Source: Metabacillus bambusae
GTDB taxonomy: Bacteria > Bacillota > Bacilli > Bacillales > Bacillaceae
Reading direction: 5' to 3'
Assembly: GCF_017497975.1 (NCBI RefSeq)
Contig: NZ_JAGDEL010000002.1
Span: forward strand, 248,001-312,000
Length of the DNA: 64,000 nucleotides
The notes under the pieces are model-generated. The model had not been told where the DNA came from and made no database searches. It saw only the letters and a program-made list of their open reading frames with translations. Positions 1-7,277 of this stretch are shown here, piece by piece. Made by a program: the position numbers and the translations under genes. Position 1 is the stretch's first letter. Each line of letters begins with the position of its first letter.

Positions 1-125
1 TTTTGGATCAATTGTTTTGTTTCAGTTTCGGTTAAATCAATCATTTTGGCGATTTGTTCTGCAGACAGGCGACAGTCATCCTCTAAGATCTCTAAAATCT
101 CGACTTCCTTTTCTGTAAACTTCAT
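1..125 (-). CDS. alaR: Lrp/AsnC-family regulator, N-terminal part only (AlaR/YugG-like)
   Basis: The gene runs off the left edge of the window. The visible 41 residues start MKFTEKEVEILEIL and read as the winged helix-turn-helix of an Lrp/AsnC regulator: a first helix, then AEQIAKMI as the start of the HTH. A ribosome binding site (GGGAGTGGTG) precedes the ATG at 125. In B. subtilis the gene beside yugF is alaR (yugG), paired with the aminotransferase alaT, so the same identity is inferred here. The ligand-binding RAM domain lies outside the window, so the assignment rests on synteny plus the HTH. Confidence 0.72.
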   Translation of the reverse strand, partial: MKFTEKEVEILEILEDDCRLSAEQIAKMIDLTETETKQLIQ

Positions 126-338
126 TTTCACCACTCCCACTTTTTTCAAATCTTCAGACAATTATACCACTCTATTGCTTGTTTTTCATATGTTTCACCG
201 AAAGATATACGGGTAGATTTTACATGTGTGTTTCAATTAATTTCGGTAAAAATATAAAAAATGTTTATAGCCGTTAATCGACATTTCATTTTATCATATC
301 TTCAATAATTATTAATAGGAAAAACGGAGTGAATGGTT

Positions 339-1172
339 ATGGAAAAGAGTCATTATTATTGTAGTACCATGAACATTCTTGGTGTAAACGTTCATTATGA
401 GGTTTATGAGAAAAATCCTTCGAAGCCAACTATGGTGTTAATACATGGATTTTTATCATCTTCCTTTTGCTATCGTAAGATTATTCCACTATTGGAGAAC
501 GAATTTAATCTTATTGCCATTGATCTGCCTCCATTTGGGAAAACAGAAAAATCAACAAGGTTTGTTCATTCCTATAAAAATATGGCAAAATTAGTGATTG
601 AATTAGTCCAAGGATTACAAATAAAAAAAGCATATATTGTTGGTCATTCAATGGGTGGACAAGTTTCTCTTATTGCAGCAAAGGAAAGACCAGACTTATT
701 TGAAAAAGTTGTGCTTCTATGCAGTTCTGGTTATATGAAACGAGTTCATCCAACTTTAATATTCGGTTCTTACATGCCTTACTTTTATTTATGTATCAAG
801 CATTGGCTAGCTAGTCAGGGGATATTGAAAAACTTATATAATGTCGTACACGATAGGTCTCTTATCGACCAAGAAATGATGGATGGATACATGGAGCCAT
901 TTAATGATGATCGAATTTTCATGGCATTAACCAGAATGATTCGAGATCATGAAGGTGATCTTTCACCAGAGGAATTAAAACTCATTGAACAACCTAGTCT
1001 TCTGATTTGGGGCAACGAGGACAAGGTCGTTCCTATCCAAGTTGGGGAGAGGTTAAATAACGACTTACCTAACTCAAGCTTATTTTCATTCCACAACACT
1101 GGTCATTTAGTACCTGAAGAAAGACCTGAGCATGTAACTGAAAAAATATTTGAATTTTGTCAGGCTAATTAG
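339..1172 (+). CDS. yugF: Alpha/beta hydrolase, YugF-like
   Basis: A 277-residue alpha/beta-hydrolase. The oxyanion strand LIHGF is near residue 36, the nucleophile elbow GHSMGG has its Ser near 104, an acid lies in GNEDKVVP (about 228) and the catalytic His in NTGHLVPEERP near 255. The substrate is unknown; the family covers esterases, haloalkane dehalogenases and lipases. The first in-frame ATG (333) is only 3 nt from GGAG at 326-329, while the ATG at 339 is 9 nt away and is preferred. It is followed by a hairpin and convergent yugE, as in B. subtilis. Confidence 0.85.
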   Translation: MEKSHYYCSTMNILGVNVHYEVYEKNPSKPTMVLIHGFLSSSFCYRKIIPLLENEFNLIAIDLPPFGKTEKSTRFVHSYKNMAKLVIELVQGLQIKKAYIVGHSMGGQVSLIAAKERPDLFEKVVLLCSSGYMKRVHPTLIFGSYMPYFYLCIKHWLASQGILKNLYNVVHDRSLIDQEMMDGYMEPFNDDRIFMALTRMIRDHEGDLSPEELKLIEQPSLLIWGNEDKVVPIQVGERLNNDLPNSSLFSFHNTGHLVPEERPEHVTEKIFEFCQAN

Positions 1173-1180
1173 GTTTTTTT

Positions 1181-1217
1181 AGAGGCTTAAGAGAGTATTT
1201 CTACAGCCCTTATGCCT
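1181..1217. terminator. Hairpin between convergent yugF and yugE
   Basis: An imperfect stem pairs AGAGGC...TAAG with TTA-GCCTCT between the two convergent genes. A T-run precedes it on the plus strand, so on the minus strand an A-rich stretch follows. It could serve both directions. Confidence 0.5.
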
Positions 1218-1226
1218 CTACATATA

Positions 1227-1487
1227 TTATATTTCACAGCTAGAGTTATTTTTAATAAGGAGAAGTTGCTTAGAGAGGTTTTCGCATTTTTGGAGAGGAA
1301 TGATTTCCTCAAATGAAAACTCATAAATAGCTTGGATTTTTCTAGCAAGCACCATTTCATCGTCAAATAAATGAACAGCTTGAAGAACATCAACCACTTC
1401 TGTTTCATAACTTCCATCTCCATAACCTAAAGGGTCCCACTGTAATAAAAGTTCCATCAATTTAATATTTGTTTGCTGTGCTTCCAT
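1227..1487 (-). CDS. yugE: YugE-like small protein (DUF1871)
   Basis: An 86-residue acidic protein starting MEAQQTNIKLMELL, same length and neighbourhood as B. subtilis YugE (DUF1871 family). No membrane segment or catalytic motif is visible. The ATG at 1487 follows an A-rich GGTG ribosome binding region. A second overlapping frame in the same span is a shadow. Function unknown; named by synteny and length. Confidence 0.75.
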   Translation of the reverse strand: MEAQQTNIKLMELLLQWDPLGYGDGSYETEVVDVLQAVHLFDDEMVLARKIQAIYEFSFEEIIPLQKCENLSKQLLLIKNNSSCEI

Positions 1488-1546
1488 TTTTTCACCTTTT
1501 ATGATCTTATTTTTTGCACTGTCATTGTATCACATTTATGATTATA

Positions 1547-1600
1547 GTTGAAAAGCTGAAGCTCCGTGCTCAGGTCCGACAAGCGACTAAGCTCTGAAGT
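1547..1600. repeat. Degenerate copy of a Bacillaceae dispersed repeat
   Basis: The segment reads GAAAAGCTGAAGCTCC, then GGTCCGACAAGCGACTAAG, resembling the start of the GC-rich intergenic repeats found near 10.4, 39.4, 40.4 and 62.4 kb (AAAAGCGSAAGCGCC). Only the first part is recognisable, so it is probably a decayed copy. Confidence 0.4.
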
Positions 1601-1668
1601 AAACACTGACACTCTGTCGAAATATTATATTGCATTTGAACTAAAAATATTAAAATGAGGTGAAGCAA

Positions 1669-2835
1669 TTGAGTCGATTTGATCGAGTCATTAATCGTAA
1701 GAATACGGATTCTATAAAATGGGATACAAAAAGAGTTTTCGGAATGGAAGATGTTTTGCCTATGTGGGTAGCTGACATGGACTTTCCTGCACCTGATGAA
1801 GTCATTGATGCATTACACTCACGTGTTGACCATGGTATCTTTGGATATACAATGCCTGGAACAAACACGGAAAAAGCAATTCAAAGTTGGTTAAAAACCC
1901 GCCATAATTGGGAAATAGATACGAATATCATTACATATAGTCCCGGTATTGTAACAGCCATTAGTATCGCGATCCAAGCTTTTACTGGTTCTGAAGACAA
2001 GGTTGTCGTTCAACCTCCTGTTTATTATCCATTTTTTGAAATGGCAAAGAAGCATAAACGCGAAGTGCTTTATAATCAACTTCTATTAAACAGTGATAAT
2101 CGTTATGAAATTGATTTTGAAGATCTTGAAGAAAAGCTTTCAGACAAAATGACGAAAATGTTTATTCTTTGTAATCCTCATAATCCTAGTGGCCGTGTAT
2201 GGAGTAAAGAAGAATTAACAAAAATTGGTGAGCTTTGTATCAAACATGATGTACTAATTATTTCAGATGATATTCACTCGGATTTATTGTTATTTGACAA
2301 TCATTATACACCAATTGCATCAATTAATAAGGCCTTTGCCGATCAAACGATAACTTGCATCGCTCCAAGTAAAACCTTTAATCTTGCTGGACTTCAAGCT
2401 TCTGCTGTGCTTATTCCAAACGATTCCCTTAAGCGAAAATACAACGCAGTACTACAGCTTTACGGTCTAATGGCAGTAAATACATTTGGTGCAGATGCTA
2501 TGGAAGCAGCATATAAACATGGAGGGAAATGGCTAAATGAACTTATTCATTATTTAGAGGAAAATGTACTCCTTATAGAAAATTTCTTAAACGAGCACCT
2601 TCCAGATATAAAAGTAATGAGGCCTGAAGCAACCTATCTCGTTTGGCTAGATGCTCGTAAGCTTAAGAAAACTGATGATGAATTAAAAAACCTTCTTTTA
2701 ACTAAAGGAAAAATTGCATTAGAACCCGGTTCAAAGTTCGGTGAAAATGGAGCTGGATATTTACGAATGAATATAGCATGTCCGCGAGAAACATTGAATG
2801 ATGGATTACAACGTTTAAAAAAGGCATTAGCCTAA
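1669..2835 (+). CDS. patB: PatB-type PLP C-S lyase (cystathionine beta-lyase / aminotransferase fold)
   Basis: A fold-type I PLP enzyme of about 388 residues, matching the PatB/MalY family that cleaves cystathionine and related thioethers to a thiol, pyruvate and ammonia. Visible landmarks: LPMWVADMDF near the N-terminus (substrate entry), CNPHNPSGR in mid protein, and the Schiff-base lysine in APSKTFNLAG near residue 236. The motif usually written SDEIHSD is SDDIHSD here. The start is taken as TTG at 1669, 5 nt after GAGGTGA; the longer GTG start (1660) would lie inside that site. It ends before a strong terminator. Confidence 0.88.
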   Translation: MSRFDRVINRKNTDSIKWDTKRVFGMEDVLPMWVADMDFPAPDEVIDALHSRVDHGIFGYTMPGTNTEKAIQSWLKTRHNWEIDTNIITYSPGIVTAISIAIQAFTGSEDKVVVQPPVYYPFFEMAKKHKREVLYNQLLLNSDNRYEIDFEDLEEKLSDKMTKMFILCNPHNPSGRVWSKEELTKIGELCIKHDVLIISDDIHSDLLLFDNHYTPIASINKAFADQTITCIAPSKTFNLAGLQASAVLIPNDSLKRKYNAVLQLYGLMAVNTFGADAMEAAYKHGGKWLNELIHYLEENVLLIENFLNEHLPDIKVMRPEATYLVWLDARKLKKTDDELKNLLLTKGKIALEPGSKFGENGAGYLRMNIACPRETLNDGLQRLKKALA

Positions 2836-2884
2836 TTACTGGTTTTACTGCTAGTTGAAAACAGGAAAAAATAACCTTGAAAAA

Positions 2885-2926
2885 GACCAGAGTTTAGTGA
2901 CGTACTCTAAACTCTGGTCTTTTTCT
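2885..2926 (+). terminator. Rho-independent terminator of patB
   Basis: A 13-bp perfect stem (AGACCAGAGTTTA / TAAACTCTGGTCT) with an 11-nt loop is followed by TTTTTC. Confidence 0.9.
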
Positions 2927-2980
2927 ATATTAGGAATAATTACAATTTTATTGAAAATTTAAACAATTATCTGTGATTGG

Positions 2981-2989
2981 TGGTATAAT
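2981..2989 (+). promoter_or_regulatory. Extended -10 promoter candidate of kinB
   Basis: TGGTATAAT carries a consensus -10 hexamer at 2984-2989 with an upstream TG. There is no good -35 hexamer at 17 nt. It lies 30 nt before the kinB ATG, a sensible leader length. Confidence 0.5.
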
Positions 2990-3019
2990 TAGGAAAACTA
3001 CAACTAAGGTGACAGTTTA

Positions 3020-4312
3020 ATGGAACTAATAAAAAATTTTATTTTACAAATAACATTTATTGTTTTACCAATTTTCACCTATCATTTATTTTGGTTAAGC
3101 AAAAATCATGCTTACATATTAAAACCTAATAAAATTCTGATCACTTGTTGCACTATATTATCTTCCTTTCTTTGTATTATTTGGCCAATTGAGATAATAG
3201 ACGGTTTAATAGTCAATCTTCAGGCAATTCCTCTATTCATTAGTTTTGTTTATGCAGGCTATATTCCTGGTTTATTGACGCTTTTAACAACTTTCGCATA
3301 CAAACTTCACATTGAATTAGAGTGGTATTTTACTTTAGCTAGCATAATGTCCAATTGTATACTCCCATTATTACTCCATTTGAAATGGCAGCAATTTGGG
3401 TTTAAGAGAAAATTAGGATGGGCTGTTATCCATGGTGCTGTTTTATTAGGGTGTACACTGCTTTCCTTAAGTTTTGTAAGCGTTTCACAAAATATATCTT
3501 TTGTTACAGTAGCAAATATTACAATATCCATCTTCGTTCTTACCTTAGTATTGCTATTCGCCATTTATTTGGTTGAATATATAAAAGAGAACGCGTTGAT
3601 TAGGATGGAACTTATAAAAGCTGAAAAACTAACATTGGTTAGCGAACTTGCAGCAAGTGTCGCTCATGAAGTGAGGAACCCATTAACGGTCGTAAGAGGA
3701 TTTGTTCAATTAATAGGTAGTTCTACAGATAACAACATTACACAAAAACGAGAGTATATGAATCTTGTTCTCGCAGAATTAGATCGAGCGCAATCAATTA
3801 TTACAGATTATTTAGGTTTAGCTAGCCAACAATTCATATCAAAAGAAAAAATAGATTTAACAGAAACGCTAGATGAAATCAGAACACTGATGATCTCATA
3901 CGCAAATTTTAAAACGGTTACATTAACATGTGATTTAGAAAGTCCTTTATATGTTTTGGGAGATCAAGCCAAATTAAAACAAGTATTTATTAATCTTATT
4001 AAAAATGCGATAGAAGCAGTACCTAATATGGACGGAAATGTCACGATTAGAGCATATGTATCATATGAAATTGTTCGGGTTAAAATTTCTGATAATGGCG
4101 TTGGGATGTCAACAGAACAAATTGCAAGGCTTGGTGAGCCTTACTATTCATTAAAGGAAAATGGTACAGGGCTCGGACTTACTGTTACTTATTCGATTTT
4201 AAAGAACCATGGTGGATCTATCCGTTATAAGAGTGAACCAAATAAAGGAACGATTGCAATTGTTTCGCTTCCTACTTATTTTGCCAATGACAAATATGGG
4301 GACGACGTATAA
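3020..4312 (+). CDS. kinB: Sporulation sensor histidine kinase KinB
   Basis: A 430-residue membrane histidine kinase, the length of B. subtilis KinB, which feeds phosphate into the Spo0F-Spo0B-Spo0A relay. Residues 1-190 hold about six hydrophobic segments with almost no extracytoplasmic domain. The H box VAHEVRNPL has its His at 216; the N box (NLIKNAIEAV), G1 (DNGVGM) and G2 (GTGLGL) follow in order. The ATG follows AAGGTGACAG. In B. subtilis kinB is directly followed by kapB; here two minus-strand genes separate them. The stop codon lies in the loop of the terminator. Confidence 0.9.
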   Translation: MELIKNFILQITFIVLPIFTYHLFWLSKNHAYILKPNKILITCCTILSSFLCIIWPIEIIDGLIVNLQAIPLFISFVYAGYIPGLLTLLTTFAYKLHIELEWYFTLASIMSNCILPLLLHLKWQQFGFKRKLGWAVIHGAVLLGCTLLSLSFVSVSQNISFVTVANITISIFVLTLVLLFAIYLVEYIKENALIRMELIKAEKLTLVSELAASVAHEVRNPLTVVRGFVQLIGSSTDNNITQKREYMNLVLAELDRAQSIITDYLGLASQQFISKEKIDLTETLDEIRTLMISYANFKTVTLTCDLESPLYVLGDQAKLKQVFINLIKNAIEAVPNMDGNVTIRAYVSYEIVRVKISDNGVGMSTEQIARLGEPYYSLKENGTGLGLTVTYSILKNHGGSIRYKSEPNKGTIAIVSLPTYFANDKYGDDV

Positions 4313-4330
4313 ACGTCACCCCCATTTTTC
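4295..4330. terminator. Bidirectional terminator between kinB and the SodC-like gene
   Basis: The stem ATGGGGACGACGT / ACGTCACCCCCAT (one mismatch) has a 4-nt loop containing the kinB stop codon. Ts follow on the plus strand; As precede it, serving the minus-strand direction. Confidence 0.75.
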
Positions 4331-4895
4331 ATTTCTCTTCTTCCGGTTTTACCACTTTTTTATCTTGTCTATCAGCTTCTTTTTCTGTAATTTCTCCACA
4401 GGCAATTCGTTGTCCAGATTCACCGGCAGGCTGTGTCATCCCATCATCTTTAGCTTCAGTAATGACAATAGCTGTACCCTCTTGACCAAGTAAAGTATTT
4501 TTTTGATCACTTTTAAGTGTAAGTTGAGGTGCCATTAATTCTGCATCAACTCTTCCGTCCTCTGAAATAATATTCGGTAAATCACCGGCATGTGCACCTT
4601 CAGGGTGTAATAAACCATGCTGTTTTTCATCTGGATTAAAGTGATCTCCTGCACTTTTAAAGTCTGGAGCATCACATTTTCCTGTTTCATGAATATGCAA
4701 ACCATGTTCACCAGGTGGTAACCCTTCTAATAATACTTCTAACTTTACCCCTGCAGATTGTTCAGAAACCTTAATTGTTCCAAGTGAATCACCACTTTGA
4801 TTAAACATCTCAACGTCCATCTTTGTAATGGTTTTTTCCATACAACCAGACAAAATAAAAGGTAAAACAAATAACAAGGCCATTTTTCGGTTCAT
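4329..4895 (-). CDS. Cu/Zn superoxide dismutase-like lipoprotein (YojM/SodC type), copper site incomplete
   Basis: A 188-residue predicted lipoprotein: signal peptide with lipobox LSGC (Cys18), then a SodC beta-barrel domain. Metal ligands seen are His67 and His69 (HIHE), His85 (GDHFNP), His93, His102 and Asp105 (AHAGDLPN); Cys74 and Cys166 (ACGEI) should form the family disulfide. The fourth copper ligand, normally in a VIH or VVH motif, is Thr146 (AIVITEAKDD). B. subtilis YojM is known also to lack copper ligands, so dismutase activity is doubtful. The start at 4895 follows GGAGG by 5 nt; the longer frame start is inside that site. The tail (about 170-188) is charged. Confidence 0.85.
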   Translation of the reverse strand: MNRKMALLFVLPFILSGCMEKTITKMDVEMFNQSGDSLGTIKVSEQSAGVKLEVLLEGLPPGEHGLHIHETGKCDAPDFKSAGDHFNPDEKQHGLLHPEGAHAGDLPNIISEDGRVDAELMAPQLTLKSDQKNTLLGQEGTAIVITEAKDDGMTQPAGESGQRIACGEITEKEADRQDKKVVKPEEEK

Positions 4896-4965
4896 AATAT
4901 CCTCCATTAAAATATGTTGGCTAAAGGATATTATTTGCCTTTGCTCTTGTTTTTATACGAATATG

Positions 4966-5169
4966 CTATTCTTTCCCCTTATTCTCAGGTGATTGTTTTA
5001 AGAGCTCGTCCACTTTCCCTTGTTCTTTTTTCGAAAGTTTTACTATAAAACGGAATGCAAAAAAAGCTGCGATCGTAAATACCACCATTGTAATAGCAGC
5101 TGGAATATATTCAGTTTTATCCTCTGGAAAATATAAAAACAAGCCTAAAACAACACTTAATTGATTCAT
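4966..5169 (-). CDS. Small membrane protein of unknown function
   Basis: A 67-residue protein with two hydrophobic stretches (VVLGLFLYF near 6-14 and AAITMVVFTIAAFFAFRFIV near 24-43) and a charged tail rich in Lys and Glu (KKEQGKVDELLKQ). I do not recognise a family. It sits just upstream of the SodC-like gene on the same strand, with 70 nt between. The start follows AAGGTCGTGAAAAG. Confidence 0.6.
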   Translation of the reverse strand: MNQLSVVLGLFLYFPEDKTEYIPAAITMVVFTIAAFFAFRFIVKLSKKEQGKVDELLKQSPENKGKE

Positions 5170-5524
5170 CTTTTCACGACCTTTCTTATCCCTTTACTAT
5201 AACAAGTTTTTACTTATTTCACTAGGCTACATATCCAGCCCTCTCCAACTTAATAATTTAAATGAAGGGTAGACTGATTGTTACCGCAATCTCCCACTTC
5301 AATTTAACCAAGACACATCCTGGCTCTAGATATTATTTTGTGTTTTGTTTAAGCAGATTTCGAACCCCTTTCGTTTATACATAAGAAACAATCAAGAAGC
5401 GTTAAAGATTATTATTTTTCATTTTTCCGTGTTAAGATTAAGATATGGAAAGACTTTTAGCAGCAAATATTGATGTTTAATGGTGTATAAAAAATAACGG
5501 ATCTTAAAAAAGGAATGAAGTAAA
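5170..5524. other. Intergenic region, no gene seen
   Basis: About 355 nt of AT-rich sequence between divergent genes. No open frame with a ribosome binding site, no strong hairpin and no convincing promoter were found, although a promoter for kapB must lie near its end. Confidence 0.5.
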
Positions 5525-5914
5525 ATGGAAGAAAAAAAGATAGGAGAAATTGTAACAGGTCTATACAAAACAGGTAAATATATTGGTGAAATAACAGACA
5601 TTCGTCAAATGCATTATTTAGTCAAAGTAAAGGCTGTGCTTAAGCATCCACAGCAGGGAGATTTACATAATCCAAAACAAGCAGACGTTCAGTTTTTTCA
5701 TGAGAGACGAGCATTGGCGTTCAATGAACAAACAAATATTCCTAAACAAATGGTAAAGCCTTTTGAAGGTCCTATTCCCGATTATAAAGAATCACTTAAA
5801 CACGCATTGGACACATTAAAGGATGAATTATTACAATTAGATACTTCATGGGCGCAAAAATCACTTGACGTATTATCTACATTAGAAGCAGATTATTTTC
5901 TTAGTAATAAATAA
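5525..5914 (+). CDS. kapB: KapB, KinB-pathway lipoprotein-like activator
   Basis: A 129-residue protein very close in length and sequence to B. subtilis KapB, which is needed for KinB to signal into the sporulation phosphorelay. The conserved block HPQQGDLHNPKQADV (about 38-52) and FHERRALAFNE (56-66) identify it; the N-terminal half is a small beta-barrel-like fold. No signal peptide is visible. It is 1.2 kb from kinB instead of adjacent, so it probably needs its own promoter. Confidence 0.9.
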   Translation: MEEKKIGEIVTGLYKTGKYIGEITDIRQMHYLVKVKAVLKHPQQGDLHNPKQADVQFFHERRALAFNEQTNIPKQMVKPFEGPIPDYKESLKHALDTLKDELLQLDTSWAQKSLDVLSTLEADYFLSNK

Positions 5915-5928
5915 AAAGGATAAACATC

Positions 5929-5985
5929 ACTCAATAACAATATTTACTTTTTCAAAAATCACAATGACAAATATTGTTATTGAGT
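5929..5985. terminator. Long hairpin between convergent kapB and kapD
   Basis: A 17-bp perfect inverted repeat (ACTCAATAACAATATTT and its complement) with a 23-nt loop lies just after kapB. There is no T-run, so it may act by RNA structure or as a bidirectional end. Confidence 0.55.
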
Positions 5986-6026
5986 AAGTCATATATGTTT
6001 TTCTCAAAGCCTTGTTTTGCTTTCGG

Positions 6027-6650
6027 TTAAGTTGCATATTTATTTAGTACCTTTGACAAATCAATTCTTTCACCAATTGTAGGGGGTGTTGGTTTTTGTA
6101 AGTATCGTTTGTCCTCTTCAACTAGCTTGAATAAATTATAGGTAGTTAAGGCATCATCTAAAGCACAATGATGCTTTCCAGTAGCTTTTTTCCCATATTC
6201 CTCAACAGCCTTCCAAAGTCCAGTTTGGTTTCGATCACCAAAAAACTTTTTATACTCCATTGAAAGATCCCTTGACTTTCCTAAAAATGGAAACACCTCG
6301 TTGTTCATTTGACAATTTTGACGTAAAACCTTCATATCCATGTTCCCCCAAGTAATGACTGTTGCAGGAGAATGTTCATTGTATTTATTTAAAGTAGTTA
6401 GTAATTCTGAAAAGGAAATTCCTTCATCAATTTTAGCTTGTGAAATCTGAAGAAAAGTTTTACAACGCTCACTTAATAAGGGGAATCGTACTGGTCTAAC
6501 ATATGAGGAAAATTGTTCTTCTACTTTATGGTTTCGAACAGAAACAATTCCAACTTCAATTATTTCTGGATAGAATCCTTTAGGATTTGCTTTTCCCTCG
6601 GGCATCGTAAATTCAAAATCAATAAATAATAATCGCTCTTGTCCCTCCAA
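6027..6650 (-). CDS. kapD: KapD, DEDDh 3'-5' exonuclease-fold inhibitor of the KinA pathway
   Basis: A 207-residue protein of the DEDD exonuclease superfamily. FIDFEFT (Asp11, Glu13) supplies the first acidic pair and HCALDDALTTYNLF near the C-terminus supplies the HxxxxD motif of the DEDDh subgroup. In B. subtilis KapD represses KinA-dependent sporulation. It starts with TTG at 6650, 11 nt after GGAGG (6662-6666); no better start is present. It is convergent with kapB, as in B. subtilis. Confidence 0.88.
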   Translation of the reverse strand: MEGQERLLFIDFEFTMPEGKANPKGFYPEIIEVGIVSVRNHKVEEQFSSYVRPVRFPLLSERCKTFLQISQAKIDEGISFSELLTTLNKYNEHSPATVITWGNMDMKVLRQNCQMNNEVFPFLGKSRDLSMEYKKFFGDRNQTGLWKAVEEYGKKATGKHHCALDDALTTYNLFKLVEEDKRYLQKPTPPTIGERIDLSKVLNKYAT

Positions 6651-6925
6651 ACTATTTCACGCCTCCTTCCTTTAAAATCAACGTTCGTTTCTATTATTAT
6701 ATCATCGCAGCTACTGATTTAACTTCAATTTTTCAAAAAATAATGAATTATCCCTTGTCTATTTTTTATGTATGAAGGATAAAATCGGGCAATTTCATAA
6801 GGACAAGCATCCTAGCTTAAATTTGAAAGTTAATACTCCCCAAACTAGGCTGATTTTCGACTCCTAAAAACCAATTTTTAGTGAAAGGTAAAAATTAGTC
6901 CGCCATTTAGAAATAATCGGTTACA

Positions 6926-7237
6926 ATAAAGTGAGACTTCATTCAGCGGGGGTTTTTTTCATCCCCCTCTGAATGGTAGCGAAACTTATCGGATCTTTAC
7001 AGGCAGTTTTTCTTCATCTACCTTCATTGCTTATATATAGCTTGTTACTTGAGGGGGAGGTCCTTACTGCCTGTTAAGAATGGGATAAAGTGAGACTTCA
7101 TTCAGCGGGGGTTTTTCCTCTGAATGGTAGCGAAACTTATCGGATCTTTACAGGCAGTTTATCTTCATCTACCTTCATTGCTTATATATATAGCTTGTTA
7201 CTTGAGGGGGAGGTCCTTACTGCCTGTTAAGAATGGG
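6926..7237. repeat. Tandem duplication of a 153-159 bp structured element
   Basis: Copy 1 is 6926-7084 and copy 2 is 7085-7237. They are nearly identical, differing by a 9-nt change in the first loop, a single substitution and one TA unit. Each has two nested hairpins: CATTCAG...CTGAATG enclosing a GGGGG/CCCCC extension in copy 1, and ACAGGCAG...CTGCCTGT enclosing about 60 nt with TATATATA and GAGGGGGAGGT. No open frame runs through it. It could be a small RNA, a leader element of pbpD or a mobile miniature element. Confidence 0.85.
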
Positions 7238-7277
7238 AAAAGATTAGAATGAATAATTAGAAAGAGTGTGACTTGAC

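Noticed and set aside
6926-7237. CRISPR-like array
   Set aside because: Only two long direct copies without spacers; each is internally structured.
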